Of a DNA stretch of 64,000 nucleotides, positions 16,883-26,067 are shown piece by piece; within the stretch, counting starts at the first letter, position 1, and each line of letters starts with the position of its first letter. The stretch comes from Ga0077555 sp046154645 (GTDB taxonomy: Bacteria; Pseudomonadota; Alphaproteobacteria; Rhizobiales; Hyphomicrobiaceae): contig JBJXDZ010000168.1 of NCBI GenBank assembly GCA_046154645.1, forward strand, positions 1 to 64,000, in the 5' to 3' direction. Both the position numbers and the translations under genes were made by a program. Below the pieces are notes generated by a model. It made no database searches. It was not told the origin of the DNA and saw only the letters and a program-made list of their open reading frames with translations.

Positions 16883-17283
16883 TTGCATGGCTCCCAGAGC
16901 GTGTTGGATTTCGTCACAATAGCGCTCGCTCCCTAAGAACGGCGTCACAAGCGGCGCCAAAAATCGCCGCGAATATGCTTCGAATTTTATCGAACTCTTT
17001 GCCCGTCGCCCGACGACATTTTCTCAGCACGCTACCACCGCGCCCGCCATTCGGAAGACCATTCAAATCAGCTGCTTCTTGATCGCGCACGCCATCGTCG
17101 AGGGCTCCACCGGTGACTTTACATACTGCGCGGCAACGACCGTTTTCTTGTCACGGATTTGATCTCAATTTGAACCAAACCCGCATGCCGACGGGAGGAA
17201 TGAAAAAATGTCTTCGTCGTATAACGTTGACATGGGTGCGACTTACTCAGCGTAACGACCGGCAACAAGTAAGGGTGATCGAT
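16883..17283. other. Divergent intergenic region, AT-richer, with a possible 15-codon leader ORF
   Basis: This 401-bp gap separates two broken, divergently oriented genes and is visibly richer in A and T around 16960-17040. At 17208-17255 a 15-codon frame (MSSSYNVDMGATYSA, stop TAA) begins 8 bases after GGGAGG. It overlaps, in another frame, an upstream in-frame extension of the Tad-like gene. I see no RNA gene here. Promoters for both neighbours presumably lie in it, but no consensus is clear. Confidence 0.4.
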
Positions 17284-18602
17284 ATGTCAGCAATTCGCAG
17301 TGTGATTTCGAATGTTTGCCACGACAAGCGCGGCAGTACGGGCATTATCTTCGCGCTCGCCTTCGTCCCCACCATTCTGCTGGCCGGTGGCGCCGTCGAT
17401 GTCGGCAACGTCTATAATCAGCGCATGCGGTTGCAGGGCGCAGCCGACGCCGCCGTGCTGGCCGCCAACCGGTTGTCCGAAGCGACGGAATCTGAGCGCC
17501 AATCGATGGCACTCAAGGTGTTCCAGAGCAACACATCGGACAATGTCCGCCTGGCAAGCGTCGCGCCGACCATCACGGTCACAGGTAACAACATCACGCT
17601 CGATGCGACGACGTCAGTCCCGACCCCCGGTTCCTGACCTTGATGCAATTGTCGAGCATGAGCATCAATGCCCGTGCAACCTCAGGCGCATTGGTCAGCA
17701 ACGGCGCCACGACCACAGGCAAGATCTGCATGCTGGCGTTGGATCCGAACAGCTCGGACGGCATTCACATCCAGGGCAACAACCAGATCAAGTACATCGA
17801 CTGCTGGGGCCACACCAATTCGACAATGGGCACCGCCATCAATGCGGCCGGTAACTCAGGATCAACCGCTGTGGGCCTCGGCCACTGCGCGGTGGGTGGC
17901 GCGTCCGTGACCACGCAATACTCTCCGGCCGTAACCACAGGCTGCCAGAACGTTCCCGATCCCTTCGCGACGGTGAGCGCCTACAGCACGACGGCGTCTT
18001 ATGTGCCGAACTTTGCTCTGCCGACCGTCGGCTCGACCTGCAAGTCGACCAACCTCAACCTCAAGAAGGGCACCTACACGCTCGATCCGGGTCGCTATTG
18101 CGGTGGCATCTCGATCCAGGCGCAGGCCAAGGTCACCTTGAACCCGGGCATCTACATCATCGACAATGGCCAGTTCCTGGTTCAGTCCGGTTCGAACCTC
18201 TCTGGTAGCAACGTGATGTTCTACTTCACCGGCGCCGCCTCTCGCATGACCATCATTGGCGGTGGCGTGATCAACCTGAAGGGCCGCTCAACGGGCAGCA
18301 CCTACGCCGGCTTCCTGTTCATCGCCCATCCCAATGCCAATACCGACGGCGAATCGAACATCCAGGGTGGCGGCATCATGACCCTCGAGGGCGTCCTCTA
18401 CATGCCCCGCCAGCGCATCGAAGTCTCGGGCAATGGACACGTCAACGGCTCCACCAACTACTTCGCTATGGTGGCCAAGGACTTCTACTTCCGCGGCAAC
18501 GGCGACTTCTTCTTCAAGAAGCACGCCGGCGGCACGAACATCCCCGATGTGATGCCGAACATGCCGGTGGCAACGGAGCGCTCAAGCATCCTGAGCAACT
18601 AA
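17284..18602 (+). pseudogene. Tad/TadG-like protein gene with a frameshift
   Basis: The first part (17284-17637) encodes a typical TadE/TadG N terminus: GSTGIIFALAFVPTILLAGG, then VDVGNVYNQRMRLQGAADAAVLAANR. It stops at TGA 17635-17637. The next frame continues at once with FLTLMQLSSMSINARATS and runs to 18602, giving a Gly/Ser/Asn-rich exported domain. Removing the GG at 17629-17630 (or adding one base) joins the two as VPTPFLTLM, the expected sequence for this family, so this is one gene of about 438 codons. A five-C run at 17624-17628 is at the break. It may be a true mutation, an assembly error or ribosomal slippage. AAGGG precedes the ATG. No other tad genes are nearby. Confidence 0.75.
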
Positions 18603-18631
18603 CTTTCGCTGGGCACCCACCAAGCGATGCC

Positions 18632-18674
18632 GAAGGCCGGAGAGCAGCGATGCTCGCCGGCCTTCTGGTTTTTT
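18632..18674 (+). terminator. Rho-independent terminator after the Tad-like gene
   Basis: GAAGGCCGG (18632-18640) pairs with CCGGCCTTC, with an inner AGCA/TGCT pairing in the loop, and is followed by CTGG and a run of six T (18669-18674). It lies 30 bp after the 18602 stop, on the right strand to end that transcript. Confidence 0.8.
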
Positions 18675-18782
18675 GGCGTACCCGTTCGCACGATATTGCA
18701 GAGCCCCGACTTCTGCGCTTGCAACCCTTGCCCGAACAGCGGAAATTCCGCGCGATTGCCACTGAGCGAAGGAGACACGGGC

Positions 18783-19724
18783 ATGCAGATCGGATTCATC
18801 GGCTTGGGTCTCATGGGCGCCAGCATGGCCAGCAACCTGCAACAGGCCGGCTACAAGCTCGTCGTCAATGATAGGCGGCGGGAAGCTGCCGCTGCTCATC
18901 TCAAGGACGGTGCCATCTGGGCGTCGACGGCAGCGGAACTCGCCGCGCAATGTGCTGTCGTTTTCACGTCGCTCCCCGGACCGCCTGAGATGGAAGCGGT
19001 GTCCATTGGTCAGGACGGGCTGTTGCAGGGATTGAAGCCTGGCGCCGTGCACTTCGATCTCACGACCAATGCGCCAAGCACCATCCGCCGCATCCACCAG
19101 CTCTATGCGAAAAAAGGCGTGCATCTCCTCGACGCACCGGTCAGCGGCGGTCCCAAGGGCGCCAAATCGCGGCGCATGGCAATCTGGGTGGGCGGTGACG
19201 AGGCACTCTACGACACGCATAAGCCGCTACTCGATGCGATGGGCGATTCCCCCCGCTACATCGGTCCCATCGGGGCCGGCGCCATTGCCAAGCTGGTGCA
19301 CAATGCGGCCGGCTATGCCGTGCAAACCGCGCTGGCCGAAGTCATGACCATGGGCGTCAAGGCCGGTGTCGAGCCGGTGGCGCTGTGGCAAGCGGTGCGC
19401 ACGGGCGCGCTTGGCCGTGCCCGCACCTTCGATCGACTGGCCGACCAGTTCCTGCCCGGTACCTACGAGCCGCCCGCCTTCACGTTGAAGCTCGGCCACA
19501 AGGACATGACGCTTGCGACCGATCTTGGCCGCGAGATCGGCGTGCCCATGCGTCTTGTCACCGCCGCGCACGCCGAAATGACGGAGGCGCTCAACCGTGG
19601 CTGGGCCCATGAGGACAGTCGCGCGCCGATGAAACTGCAGAACGAACGCGCCGGGGTCGAGATCGCCGCTGACCTGCAGCGCATTGCCGCCGTCCTCGAC
19701 GAAGACCCGCCGTTCAAGGGCTGA
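18783..19724 (+). CDS. NAD(P)-dependent 3-hydroxyisobutyrate dehydrogenase-like protein
   Basis: The 313-residue product belongs to the beta-hydroxyacid dehydrogenase family. It has the Rossmann signature MQIGFIGLGLMGASMASNLQ, the substrate-binding DAPVSGGPKGAK segment (about 120-131), the catalytic Lys in GAIAKLVHNAAGYAVQ, and a C-terminal GHKDMTLATDLGREIGVPMR cofactor or substrate region. Members act on 3-hydroxyisobutyrate, tartronate semialdehyde, glyoxylate or similar; the substrate cannot be fixed here. The start at 18783 has AAGGAG 9 bases upstream. It is convergent with the 3-hydroxybutyrate dehydrogenase gene. Confidence 0.88.
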   Translation: MQIGFIGLGLMGASMASNLQQAGYKLVVNDRRREAAAAHLKDGAIWASTAAELAAQCAVVFTSLPGPPEMEAVSIGQDGLLQGLKPGAVHFDLTTNAPSTIRRIHQLYAKKGVHLLDAPVSGGPKGAKSRRMAIWVGGDEALYDTHKPLLDAMGDSPRYIGPIGAGAIAKLVHNAAGYAVQTALAEVMTMGVKAGVEPVALWQAVRTGALGRARTFDRLADQFLPGTYEPPAFTLKLGHKDMTLATDLGREIGVPMRLVTAAHAEMTEALNRGWAHEDSRAPMKLQNERAGVEIAADLQRIAAVLDEDPPFKG

Positions 19725-19777
19725 TCGTTGCAGCTCGACGGGCGTGCTGCGGCCAGGGTGGAGGCCGTGACACCGAA

Positions 19778-20557
19778 CTATTGCGCGGTCCAGCCGCCGT
19801 CGATGGCGTAGTTGGCGCCGGTGATGGAGCGGGCGGCATCGCTGGCGAGGTAGGCGGCCAGGGCGCCGATTTCCTCCGGCGTGATGAAGCGCTTGTTGGG
19901 CTGGGCTGCGACCACCATGGCCTTGGCCTCATCGACCGTGATGCCCTTTGACTTGGCGAGATCGGGCAATTGCTTCTCGACCAAGGGTGTCCACACGAAT
20001 CCCGGAGAGATAGCGTTCGAGGTGATGCCGGATTCGGCCAGCTCCAGCGCCACCGACTTGGTGAAGCCGGCGAGGCCGTGTTTGGCTGCGACATAGGCGG
20101 TCTTGAAGGGTGAGGCGACGAGTGAGTGCGCCGAGCAGACGTTGATGATGCGGCCCCACTGGCGCTTCTTCATGCCGGGGACCGCGGCACGAACCATGTG
20201 GAACGAGGACGAAAGATTGATGCCGATGATGGCGTCCCATTTCTCGATCGGGAAATCTTCGACCGGCGAGACATGCTGAATGCCGGCGTTGTTGACGACG
20301 ATGTCGACCGAGCCGAAATCGGCTTCCGTGCGTTCGATCATGCTGGCGATCTGGTTGTGGCGGAGCATGTCGGCGCCGTTGAAGGCGACGCGGGTGCCAG
20401 ACTTGGCGACGCGGCGGATGGCGGCCTCGTTCTCAGCCTCGGTTCCTAGACCATTGACCACGACGTTTGCGCCGGCCTCGGCCAAGGCTTCGGCGATGGC
20501 GAGCCCGATGCCCGACGTAGAGCCGGTGACAATGGCGTTGCGACCTTTGAGCGACAT
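19778..20557 (-). CDS. bdhA: 3-hydroxybutyrate dehydrogenase
   Basis: The 259-residue short-chain dehydrogenase has the TGSTSGIGLAIAEALAEAGA dinucleotide site, NNAGIQHVSPVEDFP, the Ser-Tyr-Lys triad in NVCSAHSLVASPFKTAYVAA followed by KHG, and the C-terminal SITGANYAIDGGWTAQ. IQHVSPVEDFP, AHSLVASPFK and the ITPEEIG region are typical of the D-3-hydroxybutyrate dehydrogenases that interconvert 3-hydroxybutyrate and acetoacetate during PHB turnover. It lies alone between the HIBADH-like gene and the GT39 gene. Confidence 0.9.
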   Translation of the reverse strand: MSLKGRNAIVTGSTSGIGLAIAEALAEAGANVVVNGLGTEAENEAAIRRVAKSGTRVAFNGADMLRHNQIASMIERTEADFGSVDIVVNNAGIQHVSPVEDFPIEKWDAIIGINLSSSFHMVRAAVPGMKKRQWGRIINVCSAHSLVASPFKTAYVAAKHGLAGFTKSVALELAESGITSNAISPGFVWTPLVEKQLPDLAKSKGITVDEAKAMVVAAQPNKRFITPEEIGALAAYLASDAARSITGANYAIDGGWTAQ

Positions 20558-20614
20558 GGTGTTCTCCTGACAGGGTCGCCGACTAACAGGCCGGGCTGGA
20601 CGCGCGTGCGTCCA

Positions 20615-22114
20615 TCACGGGCGGAAGCCGGAGAGGCGATAGAAGCGAACAGGGCGCGGGGGGCCGAGGCCGGCTGGAAGCAGCGCTTGCCCGAGTGGCT
20701 CGACGGTTGAGAAACGCTTCAGTATGCGGTCGGTATCCTGGCGGAAGGCGACCAGCAGCACGGGCACCTGAGCTGCGTCCTTGAAGGGACGGGTGAGCTC
20801 GTAGTGGTCTTTCGGGCGGCCCTCGCGCCATGCCTGCACGGGCGTCGTTTCCTCGCGCATGTAGTAGAGCAGTTCAGCGGTGACGGCGCGCTCGTCGCTG
20901 ATCACAGCCTTGAACGGTTGGCCGCCGGTGCGGGCCTTGTCCAACTGCTGACGCGTGGCGTCGGCGACGGCTTGCCAGCCGAGCGTGCGCTGGAAGGGAT
21001 CGCCGACAAGCGGCAGCGTGAAGCGCCCGGCGGCGGCGGCGCCTCCCGCCATGGCCAGCAGGACCACCGCGTGCACGGCCATGGAGATCTTGAGCCAGCG
21101 TTCCGCAATTAAGCGAACCAGGGTCGCTGTGACCAGGATGCTGGCCGCGACATAAGCCGTGGCGGCCCAATTGGCGTGGGCGCGCGAGACGAAGGCCTGG
21201 GCCGAAATGAGCATGAGCACGGGCAACGTGAAGCAAAGCAGCAGGCGATCGGCCTCGGCCAAGCCCTCGTTCCAAGCGCGGCGCGCGGTCAGGAGGAGCG
21301 TCGCGAACAGAATGGGTCCGAAGACGCCGAACTGGGCGCCGACGAATTCGAAGCCCTTGCCGATGTTGACCAGGGCGCCACCCCATTTGGCATTGTCGGC
21401 CGTGTGGGCAAAAGTTGCGAAGCTGTTGGCCATGTTCCAAGCCATGTTAGGGGCGATCAGCAGAGCGCCCAAGGCGAGGGCTGTCCAAAGGCGGGGATCG
21501 GCCAGCAGACGGCGCGCGGCAGGCGTGACCGCCATATGCACGGCCATGCAACCAACAAAGAAGACCATGGCATATTTGGCGTTGAGGCCGACACCCAGCG
21601 CCAGACCCAGGATGATGGCCGGCAGCCAGCCCTCGTCCTCGCGCATGGTGACATAAGCCCACAGAGCAACCGCCCAAGCCAGCAGCAGCGGCACGTCGGT
21701 CGACATGATGGCCGAAGACAGCGAGATGCCCGGCAACGTGGCGAATGTCAGCGCGGACCAGAGGCCGACCCGGGGACCATGTAGCCGGTTGCCGATAGCA
21801 AAGATGACGAAGGCCGCGGCGGTGTGGATCAGGGGGGCCGGGAGGCGAATGCAGAACGGGCTGTCGCCGCACAGCGTCGCCGAGAGGCCGATCAACCAGG
21901 CCACCAGCGGCGGCTTGGAGTAGTAACCGAAAGCCGGCTCGCGGCTCCAGGACCAGTATTGAGCCTCGTCAAAGAACAGGTCGGTGGCATTGAAGCGGAG
22001 CGCCGCTAGGCGGAAGGCCAGCAGGCCAAGCAGGGCGGCCACCAGCAGGGCCCAGGCGCCGACGGCGGGGCGGGGCAGCGCAGGGGCGGTCAATGGGCGC
22101 ATTGCGGGCGTCAT
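20615..22114 (-). CDS. Glycosyltransferase family 39 (PMT/ArnT-like) membrane protein
   Basis: The product is about 499 residues with roughly ten membrane segments. The first periplasmic loop carries the acidic catalytic-type motif FDEAQYWSWSREPAFGYYSK, followed by KPPLVAWLIGLSATLCGDSP, both typical of GT39 enzymes using polyprenyl-phosphate sugars as donors. The C-terminal soluble part (about 390-499) contains YELTRPFKDA. The start is uncertain: ATGs at 22114 and 22102 share one GGAG (adjacent to the first, about 12 bases from the second), and the frame stays open to 22273. It is divergent from a family 2 glycosyltransferase that could supply its donor. Confidence 0.85.
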   Translation of the reverse strand: MTPAMRPLTAPALPRPAVGAWALLVAALLGLLAFRLAALRFNATDLFFDEAQYWSWSREPAFGYYSKPPLVAWLIGLSATLCGDSPFCIRLPAPLIHTAAAFVIFAIGNRLHGPRVGLWSALTFATLPGISLSSAIMSTDVPLLLAWAVALWAYVTMREDEGWLPAIILGLALGVGLNAKYAMVFFVGCMAVHMAVTPAARRLLADPRLWTALALGALLIAPNMAWNMANSFATFAHTADNAKWGGALVNIGKGFEFVGAQFGVFGPILFATLLLTARRAWNEGLAEADRLLLCFTLPVLMLISAQAFVSRAHANWAATAYVAASILVTATLVRLIAERWLKISMAVHAVVLLAMAGGAAAAGRFTLPLVGDPFQRTLGWQAVADATRQQLDKARTGGQPFKAVISDERAVTAELLYYMREETTPVQAWREGRPKDHYELTRPFKDAAQVPVLLVAFRQDTDRILKRFSTVEPLGQALLPAGLGPPRPVRFYRLSGFRP

Positions 22115-22378
22115 CTCCAGGGCGCCGGCGCCCCGAAGGAACTGGCGCAACGGCAATCGAGGCCAGCGTCGCTTGACACCAGACCCCATGGGGGGCTGCT
22201 TTACTCCGTCGGGCGGCCACATGAAAGCCTGTTTAGTGGTGGTAAAAGTGCCAACCGCGGCAGGGGGGCGCATGGGCGTTGGTGCCTCGACCTGCGATGA
22301 GTGCTCCCTATCTTGCCGGCGCCACGCTGTTCATTCGGGAGGCGCCCGAAGCTATCGGAAGCCAGGAGCCGCACTGCC

Positions 22379-23185
22379 ATGCGCGTGTCCGTCGTCATCC
22401 CGGCGCTGAATGAGGCCGGCAATATCGGACGGCTGGTCGAGGAGACCTATGCCGTTGTCCCGGGCGATATGCTGGCCGAGGTGATCGTGGTCGACGATTG
22501 CAGCGAGGACGACACCGGCTCGGAAGTGAAAACGCTGATCGCGCGCGGCACGCTGCCAGGATTGCGTTACCTGCGGCACGGCTCACGCAGCGGGCAAAGT
22601 GCCGCCATGCGAACCGGCATTCTGGCAGCGCAAAGCCCGGTGATCGCGACCATGGATGGCGACGGGCAGAACGATCCGCGCGATATCCCCAAGCTGGTGG
22701 AACGGCTGGCGGCACCAGGCACCAAGGGCCCGGCGCTGGTCGGTGGCGTGCGGACGGACCGTAAAGCCGAGGGCTCCAAGCGTTGGGCGTCGAAATGGGC
22801 GAACAGGATTCGCGACCGGGTGCTAAAGGACGACTGTCCGGATACCGGTTGCGGCATCAAGGCGTATTGGCGCGAGGCCTTCCTGCGGCTGCCCTACTTC
22901 ACCAGCATGCACCGCTATCTGCCGGCGCTGTTCATAACCTACGGCCATGAAACGGCGTATCTCCCCGTCAACGACCGGGCGCGAATCGCGGGCAAATCCA
23001 AATACAACAATCTCGGCCGGGCCCTGATCGGCATCTACGACCTGTTTGGCGTGTCGTGGCTGCGCAAGCGCACCAAAGTGCCGGCCATCATCGAGGCGCA
23101 GCCTGAAGGCCATCAGGTGCTGGATCTGGCCGGCCGGTTCCGGCGTGGCGACGGACCGAAGCGGACCGCCGGCGACAAAAGCTGA
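22379..23185 (+). CDS. Family 2 glycosyltransferase, dolichol-phosphate-mannose-synthase-like
   Basis: The 268-residue product has a GT-A fold: MRVSVVIPALNEAGNIGRLV, IVVDDCSEDDT, the DXD-type MDGDGQNDP, and GCGIKAYWREAFLRLP followed by NDRARIAGKSKYNN. These are features of synthases that attach a sugar to polyprenyl phosphate on the cytoplasmic face. No membrane segments are obvious, so it resembles the soluble DPM1 type. It is divergent from the GT39 gene and 7 bp from the TVP38 gene, suggesting a lipid-carrier sugar pathway; this link is inference. Confidence 0.88.
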   Translation: MRVSVVIPALNEAGNIGRLVEETYAVVPGDMLAEVIVVDDCSEDDTGSEVKTLIARGTLPGLRYLRHGSRSGQSAAMRTGILAAQSPVIATMDGDGQNDPRDIPKLVERLAAPGTKGPALVGGVRTDRKAEGSKRWASKWANRIRDRVLKDDCPDTGCGIKAYWREAFLRLPYFTSMHRYLPALFITYGHETAYLPVNDRARIAGKSKYNNLGRALIGIYDLFGVSWLRKRTKVPAIIEAQPEGHQVLDLAGRFRRGDGPKRTAGDKS

Positions 23186-23192
23186 TGCCGCG

Positions 23193-23870
23193 ATGAGCGA
23201 CGTTGTGGAAACGCGCGGGGAGACGCGACGGCTGCTGCTGCTCGCCGTGGTAATCTTCGGTCTGCTGTTGGCGCTGCATTTCACGCCGCTGAAGGCGTGG
23301 ATGGACGATCTGCAGGCGATGAAGCAACTGGTACAAGGCTACGGCTGGAAGGCCTATGCCGGCTTCTGGCTGGCGAGCGTTGCTGCCATCGCGCTCGGCG
23401 TGCCGCGGCTGGCGCTGTGCGGGCTAGCCGGCGCCCTGTTCGGCTTCGTGGCCGGCGGGCTGGTGTCGCTCGCCTCGAGCATCCTCGGCTCCTATGGCGC
23501 GTTCCTGCTGGCCCGGTGGAGCGGGCGGGAGTGGGCGGAGCGCAAGCTTGCCGGCGCCAGCGATGGGCTGCGGCAACTGTTGGCCACACCCAGCATCGGC
23601 AGCATTTTCATCGCGCGGCAGTTGCCGGTCCCGGGCATCCTGGTCAATGCGCTGATCGGGGTGCTGCCGACACCGCACCGCACGTTCCTGATCGGGACTG
23701 CACTCGGTTATCTTCCCAGCACGGCGATCGTGGCGCTGGCCGGCAGCAGCCTCGGCAAGGACAGCCTGGGGTTGGCCATGACCCAAGTCTCGCTGGCGAT
23801 GGCCGGGCTCGGCGCCTTCTCCACGTTGCTGATGTGGCTGCGGCACCGGTTAACCAATCGGGCCGAATGA
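23193..23870 (+). CDS. TVP38/TMEM64 (DedA-superfamily) membrane protein
   Basis: The 225-residue product has about five membrane segments and the SNARE-associated/VTT core: VPRLALCGLAGALFGFVAG, GSYGAFLLARWSGREWAERK, and IARQLPVPGILVNALIGVLP with the conserved Arg and Pro pattern, then GTALGYLPSTAIVALAGSSL. Members of this superfamily are thought to move or flip lipids, including undecaprenyl phosphate. It follows the GT2 gene by 7 bp and is probably co-transcribed, which fits carrier-lipid recycling for the glycosyltransferase pair. Confidence 0.85.
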   Translation: MSDVVETRGETRRLLLLAVVIFGLLLALHFTPLKAWMDDLQAMKQLVQGYGWKAYAGFWLASVAAIALGVPRLALCGLAGALFGFVAGGLVSLASSILGSYGAFLLARWSGREWAERKLAGASDGLRQLLATPSIGSIFIARQLPVPGILVNALIGVLPTPHRTFLIGTALGYLPSTAIVALAGSSLGKDSLGLAMTQVSLAMAGLGAFSTLLMWLRHRLTNRAE

Positions 23871-23972
23871 CGCTGCTCCGGGGCGCTGTTCACGCTGCGC
23901 ACGCTTCTTGCTTGGTGGGGCCTGATCCTCAATGCGTGTTCGCAATTGAGACAGCTGCCGGAGACGAGCCCC

Positions 23973-24515
23973 ATGTTCGAGCGCAACAAAATCGATAACG
24001 TCGACCAGACCGCGGTGCCGGTAGAACTCACCACCGACGATGGCGAGACGCTGAAAGGCAAGCTGCTCATTGCCATGGGCCGGAACGTGTTCGAGGTCTT
24101 GAACGGCACCGGCACATTTCTCGAGTTCGAGCCCTACGGCGGTGAGCGCGCCTTCATTGCCAAGGCCGCCATCCGCAACCTGAAGCTGGTCAATGTGCCA
24201 CGGGCACCGAGCTTGAACGCACGCCTGCGCGACCAGGATGGTTTCGAGCCGCATATGATCCTCGGCGTGCCGAGCCATAGCTCGTTCGACGATGTGAAGG
24301 CCGCCTGGCACCGGCTGTCGAAGGCCTATCATCCCGACCGCTACCAGAGCGTCGAGCTGCCGCAGGAGGTGCGCGACTATCTGTCAGCCATGTCTCGGCG
24401 GATCAACCTCGCCTATGCCTCCATCGAGGCCCCGCATCAGGTGAAGAAGCAGGCGCAGCAGGCCCGCGCGACACCGATCTATACGTCGGGGCAGCGCACC
24501 ACGCCTGCGGCTTGA
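23973..24515 (+). CDS. J-domain (DnaJ-like) protein
   Basis: The 180-residue product ends with a J domain at about 90-150, with the HPD tripeptide in WHRLSKAYHPDRYQSVELP that stimulates Hsp70 ATPase. The N-terminal part (about 10-75), with LTTDDGETLKGKLLIAMGRN, looks like a small beta domain of unknown type that is common ahead of J domains in alphaproteobacteria. No zinc finger or G/F region is present, so it is a specialised co-chaperone rather than DnaJ. The start at 23973 has GGAG about 9 bases upstream. Confidence 0.82.
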   Translation: MFERNKIDNVDQTAVPVELTTDDGETLKGKLLIAMGRNVFEVLNGTGTFLEFEPYGGERAFIAKAAIRNLKLVNVPRAPSLNARLRDQDGFEPHMILGVPSHSSFDDVKAAWHRLSKAYHPDRYQSVELPQEVRDYLSAMSRRINLAYASIEAPHQVKKQAQQARATPIYTSGQRTTPAA

Positions 24516-24602
24516 TGCTATCGGTGGCTTACGACACGTGATTGACGGGGCCTGAGACTTTCACCACAACTTTGGGCACCGCCTCTGCGACGGAGCCCCG
24601 TG

Positions 24603-25949
24603 ATGACCACTCGCCCAACGCCGCACCGCCCTGCCGAGGGCCGTGTTTCCATCGCCAAGGCGCTGGACCGTGCCGAGCGCGACGGACGCCGGGTGCGCGT
24701 TGGTCTCATCGGCGTCGGCCAAATGGGCACGGACATCGTTGTCCAGATCGCGCAGATGCAAGGCATCGAAATCGTGGCGGCTGCTGAAACGCGGCCGGAG
24801 CGGGTCGAGGACGCCGTGCGGATGGCCGGTGAACGCAGCCGGCAGCCTTTGGTGGCCAGCAGTGCAGCTGACATTTCGCGTGCAATCGCGGCCGGCCGGC
24901 TTGCCGTGGCGAACAATGCCGAAGCGGTGTGCCGGGCCCCCGAGGTCGATGTGGTGATCGATGCGACCGGCAATCCCAACGCCGGGGCCACAGTGGCGCT
25001 GACCGCCATCGCCGCCAAAAAGCACATGGTGATGATGAACGTCGAGGCCGACGTGACCATCGGCGCCTATCTGGCAGCCGAAGCCGACAAGGCCGGGGTC
25101 GTCTATACGCTGGGCGCCGGCGACGAGCCGACAGCGGCCATGGAACTGATCAATTTCGTGCGCGGGCTCGGCTATCCCGTGGTTGCAGCCGGCAAGGGCA
25201 AGAACAATCCGTTCCGCATCGACGCCATCCCCGACGACTACCGGGACGAAGCCAAGCGGCGGAACATGAATCCGCGCATGCTGGTCGAGTTCGTCGACGG
25301 CTCCAAGACCATGGTCGAGATGGTGGCGATCGCCAATGCGGCGGGCCTGATGCCGGACATTCCGGGCATGCACGGACCAGCAGCGCCGCGCGATGAACTA
25401 CAGAAGTATTTTTGCCCGAAGGAAGAGGGTGGTCTGCTGGCAAAGAAGGGCGTGGTGGATTTCACGGTCGCCAAGGGCGTGGCGCCCGGCGTGTTCTGCG
25501 TCGCTGAGATGCGGCATCCCCGCGTGCGCGAGCGCATGAGCGACCTGCATCTGGGGCCTGGCCCCTACTATTCATTCTTTCGGCCCTACCATCTGACCAG
25601 CTTGGAAGTACCGCTATCGGCGGTAGCGGCGGTTTTGTTCGGCGAGAGCCACATGCGGCCCCAATCGGTGCCAACGGCCGAAGTCGGTTGCGTGGCCAAG
25701 CGCGACCTCAAAGTCGGCGAGACGCTGGATGCGATCGGCGAGTATTGCTACCGCGGCTTTGCACTGACACGTGTTGATGCGTTGGCACGTCAAGCGCTCC
25801 CGCTCGGGTTGGCGCAAGGCGCCAAGGTCGTAAAGCCCGTCGCCAAGGGCGAGTTGATCACCCGGGCCGCTGCCGAGCCTGATCAGAGCCTGAAGATCGT
25901 CGCCGTACGGCGTCTGCACGAAGCGCGGATTGCGGCGCTGACGGGTTGA
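24603..25949 (+). CDS. Homoserine-dehydrogenase-like NAD(P) oxidoreductase with SAF domain
   Basis: The 448-residue product has a Rossmann fold (VRVGLIGVGQMGTDIVVQIA, then VIDATGNPNAGATVAL), a central catalytic domain, and a C-terminal SAF-type domain (about 350-435, with CVAKRDLKVGETLDAIGEY and KPVAKGELITRA). This family is often annotated as homoserine dehydrogenase-like or SAF-domain protein; several members act in sugar-acid or polyol catabolism, but the substrate here is unknown. The start is ATG 24603, preceded by GGAG and directly by an alternative GTG at 24600. It is monocistronic, with a terminator downstream. Confidence 0.78.
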   Translation: MTTRPTPHRPAEGRVSIAKALDRAERDGRRVRVGLIGVGQMGTDIVVQIAQMQGIEIVAAAETRPERVEDAVRMAGERSRQPLVASSAADISRAIAAGRLAVANNAEAVCRAPEVDVVIDATGNPNAGATVALTAIAAKKHMVMMNVEADVTIGAYLAAEADKAGVVYTLGAGDEPTAAMELINFVRGLGYPVVAAGKGKNNPFRIDAIPDDYRDEAKRRNMNPRMLVEFVDGSKTMVEMVAIANAAGLMPDIPGMHGPAAPRDELQKYFCPKEEGGLLAKKGVVDFTVAKGVAPGVFCVAEMRHPRVRERMSDLHLGPGPYYSFFRPYHLTSLEVPLSAVAAVLFGESHMRPQSVPTAEVGCVAKRDLKVGETLDAIGEYCYRGFALTRVDALARQALPLGLAQGAKVVKPVAKGELITRAAAEPDQSLKIVAVRRLHEARIAALTG

Positions 25950-25987
25950 GCAACGTAACGCGCAACCATCCATTCGCGTCGTTGAAC

Positions 25988-26035
25988 AAAAAACCCGGAG
26001 AGCGAGCGGGCATCTCGCACTCCGGGTTGGCTTTT
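25988..26035. terminator. Bidirectional terminator between the SAF gene and HU
   Basis: AACCCGGA (25992-25999) pairs with TCCGGGTT (26021-26028). An A run precedes the stem and GGCTTTTT follows it, so it can end transcription from either side: the SAF-domain gene on plus and the HU gene on minus. Confidence 0.75.
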
Positions 26036-26067
26036 TGTGATTTGCCCCGGTCTCATTTTCCGCCTTC

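Noticed and set aside
18783..20557. A single PHB or valine degradation operon from the two dehydrogenase genes
   Set aside because: The genes are convergent and no other pathway gene is adjacent, so a shared operon is ruled out.
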